Source of the DNA: CALBPI01 sp038524795
GTDB taxonomy: Bacteria; Pseudomonadota; Gammaproteobacteria; Steroidobacterales; Woeseiaceae
Length of the DNA: 64,000 bases
NCBI GenBank assembly: GCA_038524795.1
Contig: JBCBIJ010000006.1
Location: 62,001-126,000, forward strand
Reading direction: 5' to 3'
The notes beneath the pieces were generated by a model, which was given only the letters and a program-made list of their open reading frames with translations, was not told the DNA's origin and did not search any database. The translations under genes were made by a program, and so were the position numbers. This document shows positions 24,407 to 33,337 of this stretch, piece after piece (the stretch's first letter is position 1; the number at the start of each line of letters is the position of its first letter).

Positions 24407-26290
24407 ATGTCATCGATTCTCGGAATAGGCACCAGCGCGCTCACGGCGTTTCGACGTTCGCTCGATACCGTCGGGCAGAACATCGCCAACGCCAACACGC
24501 CTGGCTACAACCGTCAGCGCGTACAGCTGTCGGCGCGCGCGCCGCAGTTCTCGGGAGTCGGGTTCTTCGGCCGTGGCGTGGAGATCAACAGTGTCGAGCG
24601 CTACTACAACGCGTTTCTCGACAACCAGGTCCGCAACGCGGGCTCGTCGGCATCGCGCTTCGAGACACTGGCGGGGTTCGGTGGGCGCGTCGATGATTTG
24701 CTGGCCGATCCATTGGCCGGTCTCGCGCCGGCGCTGTCGTCGTTCTACGCCGCGGTACAGGATTTTTCGCTGGACCCGGCCACGCCGGCGTCGCGCGGTG
24801 CGTTGTTTGCTGAAGCCGAGAGCCTCGTCGCGCGCTTCCAGTCGCTCGATGATCAGCTTGCAGCGGTCAGCGAGGAAACGAGCCAGGCAGTCGCTCAGAC
24901 TGTCAGCGAAATCAATCAGTTATCAACATCGATTGCGGACCTGAACCAGCGTATCGTCACGGCCGGCACGCAGCGCCCACCCAATGACCTGCTCGATGAG
25001 CGCGACCAGCTCGTGCGCGAGCTCACACGACTCGTCGACGTGACGATCACCGAGGAGAACAACGGCTCGATCAACGTCTTCGTTGGCAACGGCCAGACAC
25101 TCGTGATCGGTGGCGAGACCTTCGAGCTCGAGGTGCAGCCGTCCGAGTTCGATCCGAACCGCAACGAGGTGATCTACCGCGGTTTGGGCGGCGACACGCC
25201 ACTGCGCGACATTCTGAAGGGCGGTGAGATCGGCGGTCTCTTCGAGTTCCAGAACACGATCCTAGACCCGACGCGTCGCGCGCTTGGCGCCAGCGCCGTG
25301 GCCGTGGCGCAAACCTTCAACGCGCAGAACGCGCTAGGGCTCGATGCCAACGGCAACCTGGGTGGCGATATCTTCGCGACAGGGCCGGCACGTGGCACAC
25401 CCTCGGCGCTCAATACGGGCACCGGCGACATCAGTGTCGTCGTCGAGGACGTCGGACAGGTGCCACAGGCAGGCTACCGTTTCCTTTTCGATGGCACGAA
25501 CTACCGTCTGTTCCGTGAAGACACGGGTGCGGAGCTCACCTTGGCGGGCACGGGTACGGGTGCAGATCCGTTCCGCGCTGACGGGCTTGCGATTACCGTG
25601 AGTGGTACGCCCGCCGCTGGCGATACGTTTGAAGTCGAGCCTGTGCTCGATGCCATCTCAGGGCTTTCTGTGGTTGCGAGCGACCAGGGTGCGTTCGCGG
25701 CGGCGGGCCCCACGCGCGGCGCTGCGGATCTCAACAACCTGAGTGACGCGAGCATCGACAACGGCGTACCGCTCGATACATCGGATCCGAATTTCTTCGC
25801 CACGAGCGTCATCGAATTCACGGGCCCCAATACCTACAGCGTGAACGGTGTGGGCAGCTTTGCGTTTACGCCCGGCGACACCATCACGCTCAACGGCTCC
25901 GCCTACACGCTCACAGGAACGCCCACGACAGGCGATCGCTTTACGGTGGAGCGCAACACGAACGCCGCGGGTGACAACCGCAATGCACTGGCCCTGGGTG
26001 CCACACGCGACGCCGGTGTGCTTGCCGGGGGCTCGCAGTCGGTCAGCCAGGCCTACGCATCGCTCGTTGCGACGGTAGGCAGCCGAACCCGACTTGCCGA
26101 AAACACGGCTGATGCGCAGGGCATCGTGCTGCAAAGCGCCGAGACACGCCGGTTGGAAGAGTCGGGCGTCAATCTCGACGAGGAGGCCGCGGAGCTCATC
26201 CGCTTCCAGCAGGCCTACCAGGCGGCTGCAGAGGTGATCAGCGTGGCCAGCGAGATGTTCGACACGTTGCTGGCGGCCACAAGACGTTAA
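24407..26290 (+). CDS. flgK: FlgK, hook-filament junction protein 1
   Basis: 627 residues. The N terminus (SSILGIGTSALTAFRRSLDTVGQNIANANTPGYNRQRVQLSARAPQF) and C terminus (ESGVNLDEEAAELIRFQQAYQAAAEVISVASEMFDTLLAATRR) are diagnostic of FlgK. The large middle domain is variable. FlgK is the first junction layer between hook and filament and is escorted by FlgN. Confidence 0.97.
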   Translation: MSSILGIGTSALTAFRRSLDTVGQNIANANTPGYNRQRVQLSARAPQFSGVGFFGRGVEINSVERYYNAFLDNQVRNAGSSASRFETLAGFGGRVDDLLADPLAGLAPALSSFYAAVQDFSLDPATPASRGALFAEAESLVARFQSLDDQLAAVSEETSQAVAQTVSEINQLSTSIADLNQRIVTAGTQRPPNDLLDERDQLVRELTRLVDVTITEENNGSINVFVGNGQTLVIGGETFELEVQPSEFDPNRNEVIYRGLGGDTPLRDILKGGEIGGLFEFQNTILDPTRRALGASAVAVAQTFNAQNALGLDANGNLGGDIFATGPARGTPSALNTGTGDISVVVEDVGQVPQAGYRFLFDGTNYRLFREDTGAELTLAGTGTGADPFRADGLAITVSGTPAAGDTFEVEPVLDAISGLSVVASDQGAFAAAGPTRGAADLNNLSDASIDNGVPLDTSDPNFFATSVIEFTGPNTYSVNGVGSFAFTPGDTITLNGSAYTLTGTPTTGDRFTVERNTNAAGDNRNALALGATRDAGVLAGGSQSVSQAYASLVATVGSRTRLAENTADAQGIVLQSAETRRLEESGVNLDEEAAELIRFQQAYQAAAEVISVASEMFDTLLAATRR

Positions 26291-26299
26291 GGACGGATC

Positions 26300-27493
26300 A
26301 TGCGCGTATCCACACAGGCCTTCTTTGAGAACAACGTGCTGACGTTGCAGCGTCTGCAGCGCAGCCTCAACGATCTGCAGGAGCAGGTCGCGACCGGTCG
26401 CCAGATCCAGCGCCCGTCGGATGACCCCGTGGGCAGTGCGCGAGCGCTAAACCTGCGCGAGTCGATCGACAGCGTTGAGCAGTTCCAGCGCAACGCAGGT
26501 CTCGCCGAAAGCCGCCTGCGGCTCGAGGAAGAAACCCTGACGGGTGTCACTGACTTGTTGCAGCGCACGCGCGAGCTTGCACTGCAAGCGTCCAACGCCA
26601 CGCAGACCAACGAGTCGCGTGACTTCATCGCCGCCGAGTTGCGACAGAGCCTGGATCAGCTCCTGGCACTCGCCAATACACGCGACGCCAGCGACGAGTA
26701 TCTGTTTGCCGGCTATCAGACGCAGACCCAGCCTTTTACACGCACCGCAGCCGGGTACAGCTACAACGGTGACCAGGGCCAGCGGTTCGTGTCGATCTCC
26801 CGCACGCGCCAGATTCCGGACAGTGATTCCGGGGACCGGATCTTTGGTCGGATTCGCGAGGGCAACGGTCAGGTGCTCGCCACGCCTTCGGCGGCCAATA
26901 CGGGCACGGGCACGATCTTCAACAACGACGCCGCGGGCGTCACGGGCTACAACTTCGAGGCCTACCAGATCACATTCACGGCCGCGGACGCTTACGAAGT
27001 CCGTGATGGTGGCGGCATATTGGTCGCGAGCGGTGCGTTTACGGCGGGTGACAGCATCGCGTTCGGCGGACTCGACGTCCGCGTCGAGGGCAGCCCGGCG
27101 ACGGGTGACGTCTTTGATGTCGGCCCGAGCCCCAACACGGACATGTTCAGCATCATTGATCGGCTCGTCACGGCGCTAGAGGCGCCTGCGACGAGTGATG
27201 CCGAGCGTGCTGGCCAGGATGCCTCGATCAATCGTGGCATCGAGGGACTCGACCAGGCTCTTTCCAGGGTTCTTGAGGTGCGCACGGGCGTCGGCAGCCG
27301 GCTCGCGACGATCGAGTCACAAGTCGATGCCAACGCGGGCGCCACGCTCGTCCTTCAGGAGTCGCTTGCGGACATTGAGGACCTCGATTACGCCGCAGCC
27401 ATCTCCGCGCTGACACAGCAGGCGACGACACTCGAAGCCGCTCAGCAGTCGTTCCTCCGAATCCAGGGCCTGTCTCTGTTCCGTCTGCTGTAA
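26300..27493 (+). CDS. flgL: FlgL, hook-filament junction protein 3
   Basis: 397 residues. The flagellin-like N terminus (MRVSTQAFFENNVLTLQRLQRSLNDLQEQVATGRQIQRPSDDPVGSARALNLRESIDSVEQFQRNAGLAESRLRLEEETLTGVTDLLQRTRELALQA) and C-terminal helix (ATTLEAAQQSFLRIQGLSLFRLL) identify FlgL. It is the last gene of the flg operon, nine bases after flgK. Confidence 0.97.
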   Translation: MRVSTQAFFENNVLTLQRLQRSLNDLQEQVATGRQIQRPSDDPVGSARALNLRESIDSVEQFQRNAGLAESRLRLEEETLTGVTDLLQRTRELALQASNATQTNESRDFIAAELRQSLDQLLALANTRDASDEYLFAGYQTQTQPFTRTAAGYSYNGDQGQRFVSISRTRQIPDSDSGDRIFGRIREGNGQVLATPSAANTGTGTIFNNDAAGVTGYNFEAYQITFTAADAYEVRDGGGILVASGAFTAGDSIAFGGLDVRVEGSPATGDVFDVGPSPNTDMFSIIDRLVTALEAPATSDAERAGQDASINRGIEGLDQALSRVLEVRTGVGSRLATIESQVDANAGATLVLQESLADIEDLDYAAAISALTQQATTLEAAQQSFLRIQGLSLFRLL

Positions 27494-27505
27494 GTGGTCG
27501 CGTTC

Positions 27506-27523
27506 TCGTGACGCAAGTCACGA
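27506..27523 (+). terminator. hairpin after flgL
   Basis: TCGTGAC-GCAA-GTCACGA, a 7-bp stem closed by a GNRA-type tetraloop, 13 bases after the flgL stop. Only AATTCC follows, so it may be an mRNA 3' stabiliser or weak terminator separating the flg operon from fliC. Confidence 0.45.
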
Positions 27524-27612
27524 ATTCCGAACAGCGGGCTAAAGCATCTCGCAAGGTCTTTGCGGTGTTTTGGTCGCGCGCTTTGAACGCCATCACAGTT
27601 CCAAAAAACCAC

Positions 27613-27639
27613 TCAAGGTTTGCAGCCGCACTCCGCTAA
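27613..27639 (+). promoter_or_regulatory. sigma28 (FliA) promoter of fliC
   Basis: TCAAGGTT, 11 bases, TCCGCTAA. Spacing is exact and the -10 block matches the flgM promoter in all but the first base. It leaves a 5' leader of roughly 90 bases before fliC. Confidence 0.75.
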
Positions 27640-27733
27640 CCCAGGTGAAGCGCATTTCACGACGTCTACGGACGTGTTGCGATTCGGCCGGCAGCTAACG
27701 TGCCGGGTACGGGAAACTTAGGAGTTTTAAAAA

Positions 27734-29149
27734 ATGGCACAGTCAATCAACACGAACGTTGCGTCGCTCAACGCTCAGCGGAACCTAAACCGTTCCCAGA
27801 GTCTGTTGACGACGTCTCTTGAGCGTTTGTCCACTGGTCTTCGCATCAACAGTGCGAAGGACGATGCTGCTGGCCTTGCAATTTCGGAACGCTTCACGAC
27901 GCAGATCCGCGGTCTTAACCAGGCTGTACGAAACGCGTCGGACGGCATTTCACTTGCACAGACCGCAGAGAGCGCGCTTGGCGAGCTCACCAACAACCTG
28001 CAGCGTATTCGCGAGCTGGCCGTACAGTCGGCTAACTCGACGAACTCGGCTTCTGACCGCCAGGCACTCGATGACGAAGTGCAGCAGCGTTTGGCCGAAG
28101 TCGATCGTATCGCCTCGCAGACATCTTTCAACGGTCTCAAAGTTCTTGATGGCACCTTCGGCAACGCGGCCTTCCAGGTTGGCGCCAACGTCGGTGAGAA
28201 GATCAACGTCAGCTTGAACACGGGCGTTCGCACCGGCCAGATCGGCCAGATCGCCACGGCGACGGGCACCGTCACCACGGCAGCGCTCGCTGATGCAGAA
28301 CTGACGGTTCAGGTCGGCACCGCTGACGCGGTAGCCGTGGGTGCTTCCGTTGACGGCAGCGCCAAGGCCAAAGCTGACGCGATCAACTCTGCTGGCGTAC
28401 CCGGTCTGACGGCAACGGCGGCGAACTCAGTAGACGCCGCGTTCACCACGACGACGGGCACGGCTGCGGGTGATACGTATTCGTTGACGATCAACAACAC
28501 GTCGATCTACAGCGGCTTTGATCAGAACGCCAACGGTGTACTGACGGGCGGTGACGTCGCGGCACAGATCAACCTGTTCTCCTCGGAAACGGGTGTCTCG
28601 GCCACGTTCGATTCGACCTCGGGTAACCTCACGCTGTCCACGATCGACGGTCGTGACATCGTAGCCACAGAGACCTTCGGCGGCGCAGCTGCCGGCGGTA
28701 TCGCTGATGCTGTAGCCGGTGGCACCGCGACAACCACGTCGGGTGACATCACGCTGAGTGCTGCAGAGAACATCACGCTTTCTGCTGCAGGTGCCACGAA
28801 GCTCGGTCTTGGTACTTCAATCGCGCTCGATTCGTCCACGCTGAGTTCCGTTGGTGTGACGACGGTGACGGCCTCGGAAGACGCCATCCAGCGTGTCGAT
28901 GCGGCGCTGACCACCATCAACTCGCTGCGTAGTGAGTTCGGTGCTATCCAGAACCGCTTCGAATCGACGATCTCCAACCTGCAGACGGTTTCGGAGAACT
29001 TGTCGGCCTCGCGTGGCCGGATCCTCGATGCCGACTTCGCCGCTGAGACCGCTCAGCTTACGAAGGCGCAGATCCTGCAGCAGGCCGGTGTATCGGTATT
29101 GACCCAGGCGAACGCCCAGCCCCAGCTGGCGCTGAGCCTGCTCCAGTAA
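27734..29149 (+). CDS. fliC: FliC, flagellin
   Basis: 471 residues. The N-terminal D0/D1 region (MAQSINTNVASLNAQRNLNRSQSLLTTSLERLSTGLRINSAKDDAAGLAISERF) and C-terminal region (RGRILDADFAAETAQLTKAQILQQAGVSVLTQANAQPQLALSLLQ) are strongly conserved; the middle (about 180-380) is a Thr/Ala/Gly-rich variable domain. The LQRIRELAVQS segment recognised by TLR5 in related bacteria is present. It is the only flagellin gene in the window. A strong AGGAG site, its own sigma28 promoter and T-richer codon use near the start fit high expression. Confidence 0.98.
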   Translation: MAQSINTNVASLNAQRNLNRSQSLLTTSLERLSTGLRINSAKDDAAGLAISERFTTQIRGLNQAVRNASDGISLAQTAESALGELTNNLQRIRELAVQSANSTNSASDRQALDDEVQQRLAEVDRIASQTSFNGLKVLDGTFGNAAFQVGANVGEKINVSLNTGVRTGQIGQIATATGTVTTAALADAELTVQVGTADAVAVGASVDGSAKAKADAINSAGVPGLTATAANSVDAAFTTTTGTAAGDTYSLTINNTSIYSGFDQNANGVLTGGDVAAQINLFSSETGVSATFDSTSGNLTLSTIDGRDIVATETFGGAAAGGIADAVAGGTATTTSGDITLSAAENITLSAAGATKLGLGTSIALDSSTLSSVGVTTVTASEDAIQRVDAALTTINSLRSEFGAIQNRFESTISNLQTVSENLSASRGRILDADFAAETAQLTKAQILQQAGVSVLTQANAQPQLALSLLQ

Positions 29150-29171
29150 TCCAGGACGGATTACTTCGGAA

Positions 29172-29191
29172 GGGCGGCAGGGAAGCCGCCC
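29172..29191 (+). terminator. hairpin after fliC
   Basis: GGGCGGC-AGGGAA-GCCGCCC, a 7-bp GC stem 23 bases after the fliC stop, not followed by a T tract. It may attenuate rather than stop transcription into flaG-fliD, which have no visible promoter of their own. Confidence 0.45.
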
Positions 29192-29211
29192 GACCCAGAG
29201 GTTAGACAACG

Positions 29212-29592
29212 ATGAACCCGATTAACGAAGTCACGACACGCCAGGTCGCGGCAGCAGCGCCGAAACGTGCTGCGCCCACCGGCGACGACGTGACGACGCA
29301 ATCGGTGCGCCAGGAAGGTGACGCCGTTACGCAGGCCAAGGATTCGGCCGCAGCGCAACGTGCCCCCGTCAGCGAGGCTCGCCTCGAGAAGGCGCTTGAG
29401 CAGGTTAACGTGCAGGCCCAGGGCCTGTCGCCCGCGCTCAAGTTCGAGCCCGACGCCGACAGCGGCATCGTGGTCATCAAGGTGATGAACCGGGAGACCG
29501 GCGAAATCATCCGCCAGCTGCCACCCGAAGCGGTGGTCAAGGCGGCTGAAACGGGCGAGGTACTGCCGTCGCTCGTTGAGGCGTCCGCGTAA
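29212..29592 (+). CDS. flaG: FlaG family protein
   Basis: 126 residues. The C-terminal FlaG domain is plain (LEKALEQVNVQAQGLSPALKFEPDADSGIVVIKVMNRETGEIIRQLPPEAVVKAAE), after a disordered N-terminal half. FlaG influences filament length in some polar flagellates; its mechanism is not settled. Placed between fliC and fliD as in Pseudomonas and Vibrio. Confidence 0.92.
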   Translation: MNPINEVTTRQVAAAAPKRAAPTGDDVTTQSVRQEGDAVTQAKDSAAAQRAPVSEARLEKALEQVNVQAQGLSPALKFEPDADSGIVVIKVMNRETGEIIRQLPPEAVVKAAETGEVLPSLVEASA

Positions 29593-29631
29593 CCGCGGGC
29601 GCTGCAGTAACAGGGAACGGACACCCAAAGC

Positions 29632-31014
29632 ATGACCGGTATTACATCGACAGGAATTGGCTCCGGCCTCGACGTCAATGGTCTCGTGCAGCAGCTCGTG
29701 ACCGCTGAGGGTCAGGCGGCGTCACAGCGATTGCTGCAACGCGAGACGCAGTTTCAGTCGCGCCTGTCCGCTTACGGCAGTCTCAAGTCCTCACTCGAAG
29801 GCTTCAAGAACGCCATTGAAGCCCTGCAGAACGATGACTCGGTTCGCGGTCGAACCATCTCGGCCAACAACGAGGACGCCGTCTCGCTGGCGGTGACCTC
29901 CGAGGCCGTACCGGCGTCGTACTCGATTGATATCGAGACGCTGGCAACGGCTGCCCGACTGAGTTCAGGGTCGTTCACGGGCGCGGACGCTGTTGTCGGT
30001 TCGGGTACGCTCGACATCAGTATCGGTGGCGAGTCGTTCGGCGTCACGATCGACCCGGCGGCCAACACGCTGGCCGACATCCGTGACGCGATTAACAGCG
30101 CAGACGACAACACGGGCGTGCTGGCGACCATTGTCAATGCTGAGTCAGGGAGCTTCCTGGTCTTCACGGGAACGCGCACAGGCGCTGCGAACAGCATCAC
30201 CGTGACGCAGGCCACGACGGACAACGGTCTGTCGGCGCTGACCTTCGACCCCGACAACGGCATCAACAATCTGACAGAGTCGGTGGCCGCCGTAGACGCG
30301 CGTGCCACGGTCAACGGATTCAGCGTGACGAGCGACACCAACGTGTTTTCGGGTGTTGTCGATGGCGTCACGTTCACCGCGTTGCAGGAGACTTCGGGCG
30401 CGGCCTTCGACGTCACCGTCGGCAATGACACGGGCGGCCTTAAGAACGCGGTCGACGCATTTGTCAAAGCCTACAATGACCTCATCGATACGTCGGATCG
30501 TCTCTCGGCTTTTGACCCCGAGACGCGGGTCGCGGGCGCGTTGCAGGGCGACTCGGCGCTGCGCGGTGTTACGGCGCGACTGCGCCAGACCCTGTCGGAG
30601 GCGACGACGTCGGCCAACCCACTTTTGGACACGCTCAACGAAGTCGGTGTCAGGCTCGATACCGACGGCAAGCTCGAGGTCGACAGCGACGCACTCAATA
30701 CGGTTCTGGACGAGGACTTCCAGGCCATTGAACGGTTGTTTAATGGTGACGAAGGCTATGGCGCGCGGCTCACGGCCGTAATCGACACCTACGTCGATAG
30801 CGACGGGATTCTCAGCGCGCGCACCGAAGGTCTCGAGAGCAGCATTGAGTCGATCGGTGAGCAGAACGAACGGCTGCAGAACCGGCTGGCGTCGCTCGAA
30901 GCGCGCTTGCTGCGTCAGTTCAACGGGCTCGACGCGTTGCTGGCCAACCTCAACTCGACCAGTTCTTTCCTTGCGGCCCAGCTCGCCAACGTGCCGACGC
31001 CGGGCCAGTCATAG
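29632..31014 (+). CDS. fliD: FliD, filament cap protein
   Basis: 460 residues. It starts GITSTGIGSGLDVNGLVQQLVTAEGQAASQRLLQRETQFQSRLSAYGSLKSSLEGFKNAI and ends with a coiled-coil (ILSARTEGLESSIESIGEQNERLQNRLASLEARLLRQFNGLDALLANLNSTSSFLAAQL), both typical. The cap folds flagellin at the filament tip. It sits nine bases ahead of its neighbour chaperone fliS. Confidence 0.97.
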   Translation: MTGITSTGIGSGLDVNGLVQQLVTAEGQAASQRLLQRETQFQSRLSAYGSLKSSLEGFKNAIEALQNDDSVRGRTISANNEDAVSLAVTSEAVPASYSIDIETLATAARLSSGSFTGADAVVGSGTLDISIGGESFGVTIDPAANTLADIRDAINSADDNTGVLATIVNAESGSFLVFTGTRTGAANSITVTQATTDNGLSALTFDPDNGINNLTESVAAVDARATVNGFSVTSDTNVFSGVVDGVTFTALQETSGAAFDVTVGNDTGGLKNAVDAFVKAYNDLIDTSDRLSAFDPETRVAGALQGDSALRGVTARLRQTLSEATTSANPLLDTLNEVGVRLDTDGKLEVDSDALNTVLDEDFQAIERLFNGDEGYGARLTAVIDTYVDSDGILSARTEGLESSIESIGEQNERLQNRLASLEARLLRQFNGLDALLANLNSTSSFLAAQLANVPTPGQS

Positions 31015-31022
31015 AGACCGAC

Positions 31023-31439
31023 ATGTACGCACCCACGCACACAGCCAACCAGGCCTATCGCAGCTCGGCTGCCGAACACACAGTGGAAACCGCTGACGGC
31101 TATACGCTGATCGCGTCGCTGATGACGCGGTTCGTGGCGCGCCTGTCGATGGCCAAGCACTGCATTCGTAACAATGACGTGGCCGGTAAGGGCGGACACC
31201 TGAGCCAGGCCGTGGCCATTCTCGATGTGCTCCAGGTCGCTGTTGACGATGCACACGACAGCCGCCTCGCTGAAAATCTCGTGGCGCTGTACGGCTACGC
31301 GACGCGTCGGCTGCTCGAGGCCAATCTCAAGAGCGACGTCGCGATCATCGACGAAGTCGAAGGTCTTGTCCGCGAGGTTAAGAGTGCCTGGGACGCAATC
31401 GGCGACGAGGTACCGACGCAGGCGCCCAGCGATGGCTGA
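31023..31439 (+). CDS. fliS: FliS, flagellin export chaperone
   Basis: 138 residues, all helical, with the family motifs ANQAYRSSAAEHTVETADGYTLIASLMTRFVARLSMAKHCIRNND and GGHLSQAVAILDVLQ. FliS binds the flagellin C terminus in the cytoplasm to prevent early polymerisation. Its end overlaps the next gene by eight bases. Confidence 0.95.
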   Translation: MYAPTHTANQAYRSSAAEHTVETADGYTLIASLMTRFVARLSMAKHCIRNNDVAGKGGHLSQAVAILDVLQVAVDDAHDSRLAENLVALYGYATRRLLEANLKSDVAIIDEVEGLVREVKSAWDAIGDEVPTQAPSDG

Positions 31440-31719
31440 TACCGATTTGGCGCGGGTTGCGGCGATTGAGGCCGCACTACTGGATGCGGTTGCTGCGGAT
31501 GATGCCGCGCACATGGCGCAGTGCGGACAGGACCGTGATGCGTTGATCCGACAACTGGCACCCAACCTCGAACCCACAGCGTTACAGGAATTGGCACGCC
31601 AAGACGCCGAATTCCGGATCAGACTGACCGCGCTTCGCGACCGCGTGGCCGCAGAAATCGATGGATTGCGGCTCGGACGACGCGCGTCCCGGGCTTACGC
31701 AGAGACCGCTCAAATCTGA
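31432..31719 (+). CDS. FliT-like small flagellar chaperone
   Basis: 95 residues, wholly helical and acidic, starting at an ATG inside the end of fliS. No strong sequence motif is visible, but size, helix content and place after fliDS match FliT, the FliD chaperone. The call rests mainly on synteny. Confidence 0.6.
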   Translation: MADTDLARVAAIEAALLDAVAADDAAHMAQCGQDRDALIRQLAPNLEPTALQELARQDAEFRIRLTALRDRVAAEIDGLRLGRRASRAYAETAQI

Positions 31720-31883
31720 ACTTTGTTGCGGACCGACTTCACATAAGCTCCAAAACTGTAGGTTTTAACTGAAGAAATGTGATCTCCGGCACAGTTCGGG
31801 CCGGACGTCTGACTATGCTTTGTCCTGTCGCAGGGTAGCGACACCGCCATAAGGACTTTGGCGGGCATGCAAAAGGACAGGCC

Positions 31884-33203
31884 ATGACAGACAAGAACGT
31901 CGCAAAAGACGCTCGGCACGCTGTTTGGGTGATGCACACCGATTCAAGCCAGCTCGCCGATCTCCGCCACCGTATCGAATTTCTCGATTACCCCGTCATC
32001 GACGCCGATACGGATCCGCTGCCAGACCGCATCACGGCCATCGTTGTCGATCGGGCCAGTCTGGATGCCGCCGGCGACAAGCTACCCGCGGACACCCCCA
32101 TTCTGCTTTTACGAGACGTCGGTGATGTCGATGCCCTGCTGCCTGTGCTCGATTCGGCACCGGTGTGGCCCGTCGAACAACCCGTCCGTCGTTCGCGCCT
32201 CGCGCACCTGCTCGAGCAGGCCGGGCGCTACCGTGGCAACCAACGCCGCCAGCGCCTGACAGGCAGCTCCGCTTCCATCGCGCACGTGCGTGGTCTCATT
32301 GAGCAGGTTGCCTGCTTTGAGACCAACGTACTCGTGAACGGTGAATCCGGCACGGGTAAGGAACTCGTCGCACGCACGATTCACGACTTGTCAGACCGCG
32401 CCGACGGCCCGTTTGTACCCGTCAACTGTGGTGCGATTCCCGCTGAGCTACTCGAAAGTGAGCTGTTCGGTCACGAGAAGGGCGCTTTTACCGGTGCCGT
32501 TGCGACGCGCAAGGGCCGCTTTGAGCTGGCCGAAGGCGGCACCCTGTTCCTCGATGAGATCGGCGACATGCCCATGCCGATGCAGGTCAAGCTGCTGCGC
32601 GTGCTGCAGGAACGTTGCTTCGAGCGGGTGGGCAGCGGCGAGACACGGACCGCCAACGTGAGAATCGTTGCGGCCACCCACCGTGATCTGCAGCAGGCTG
32701 TGGCTGACGGCCGCTTCCGCGAAGACCTGTACTATCGGCTCAACGTATTCCCGATCGATATGCCCCCGCTGCGCAAGCGCCTCGAAGATATCCCGGGGCT
32801 GCTCGCGGAGCTCTTGCTCGGCAGCGAATCGGGTGCGCAACGCAAACTGCGACTTCAGCCCTGCGCACTCGCGGCACTGGCGCATTACGCCTGGCCAGGC
32901 AACGTGCGCGAACTCGGCAACCTGGTCGAACGGCTCGCGATCCTGCACCCGACAGGTATTGTGACCGTTGCGGACCTGCCCGAGAAATTCCGCGGTGCCG
33001 CCGTCGACATCGAAGCCGTCGACGCCGAGACGGCCGCAGGCGCGCTGCCCGAGCAGGGCATCGCACTCAAGGATTACCTGCGCGATCTGGAGCGCTCACT
33101 CATCGAGAGCGCCCTGGCGCGTGCCGATGGCGTGGTCGCCCGCGCGGCGCGGCTGCTCAACATGCGCCGCACGACACTCGTCGAAAAACTCCGCGCCGCC
33201 TGA
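31884..33203 (+). CDS. fleQ: FleQ/FlrA, master sigma54-dependent flagellar activator
   Basis: 439 residues. The N-terminal receiver-like domain lacks an obvious phosphoacceptor, as in FleQ. The AAA+ domain has Walker A GESGTGKE, GAFTGA for sigma54 contact and LFLDEIGD; the C-terminal Fis-type helix-turn-helix is DGVVARAARLLNMRRTTLVEKLR. It should start the flagellar cascade by activating fleSR and the fliL operon. By eye, the LFRS motif used by Pseudomonas FleQ to bind c-di-GMP is not conserved (RRQR at that place). It lies directly upstream of fleSR; about 160 bases before it hold no clear promoter. Confidence 0.93.
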   Translation: MTDKNVAKDARHAVWVMHTDSSQLADLRHRIEFLDYPVIDADTDPLPDRITAIVVDRASLDAAGDKLPADTPILLLRDVGDVDALLPVLDSAPVWPVEQPVRRSRLAHLLEQAGRYRGNQRRQRLTGSSASIAHVRGLIEQVACFETNVLVNGESGTGKELVARTIHDLSDRADGPFVPVNCGAIPAELLESELFGHEKGAFTGAVATRKGRFELAEGGTLFLDEIGDMPMPMQVKLLRVLQERCFERVGSGETRTANVRIVAATHRDLQQAVADGRFREDLYYRLNVFPIDMPPLRKRLEDIPGLLAELLLGSESGAQRKLRLQPCALAALAHYAWPGNVRELGNLVERLAILHPTGIVTVADLPEKFRGAAVDIEAVDAETAAGALPEQGIALKDYLRDLERSLIESALARADGVVARAARLLNMRRTTLVEKLRAA

Positions 33204-33235
33204 GCCCGTGACGAAAAATTGACGTTTTGACCACA

Positions 33236-33275
33236 GTCGGAAGAATCGTAAGTTGCTGAATTAATGTATTAAAAG
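33236..33275 (+). promoter_or_regulatory. upstream element shared with fliL promoter
   Basis: GTCGGAA (33236-33242) and TAAGTTGCTGAA (33249-33260), followed by an AT-rich tract. The fliL promoter has GTCGGAA (42949-42955) and TAAGTAGCTGAA (42961-42972) with almost the same internal spacing and a similar AT tract. A binding site for the activator FleQ is inferred. Confidence 0.5.
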
Positions 33276-33288
33276 TGCTCACACGGAA

Positions 33289-33305
33289 GTGGCACGCAAC
33301 TTGCT
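33289..33305 (+). promoter_or_regulatory. sigma54 promoter of fleSR-fliE operon
   Basis: GTGGCACGCAACTTGCT matches YTGGCACG-N4-TTGCW except for the first base. It lies 33 bases before the fleS ATG and probably also drives fliE-J, since only nine bases separate fleR and fliE. Confidence 0.9.
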
Positions 33306-33337
33306 TTTACTGTCCTGACACCATTTCGACGGATTGA

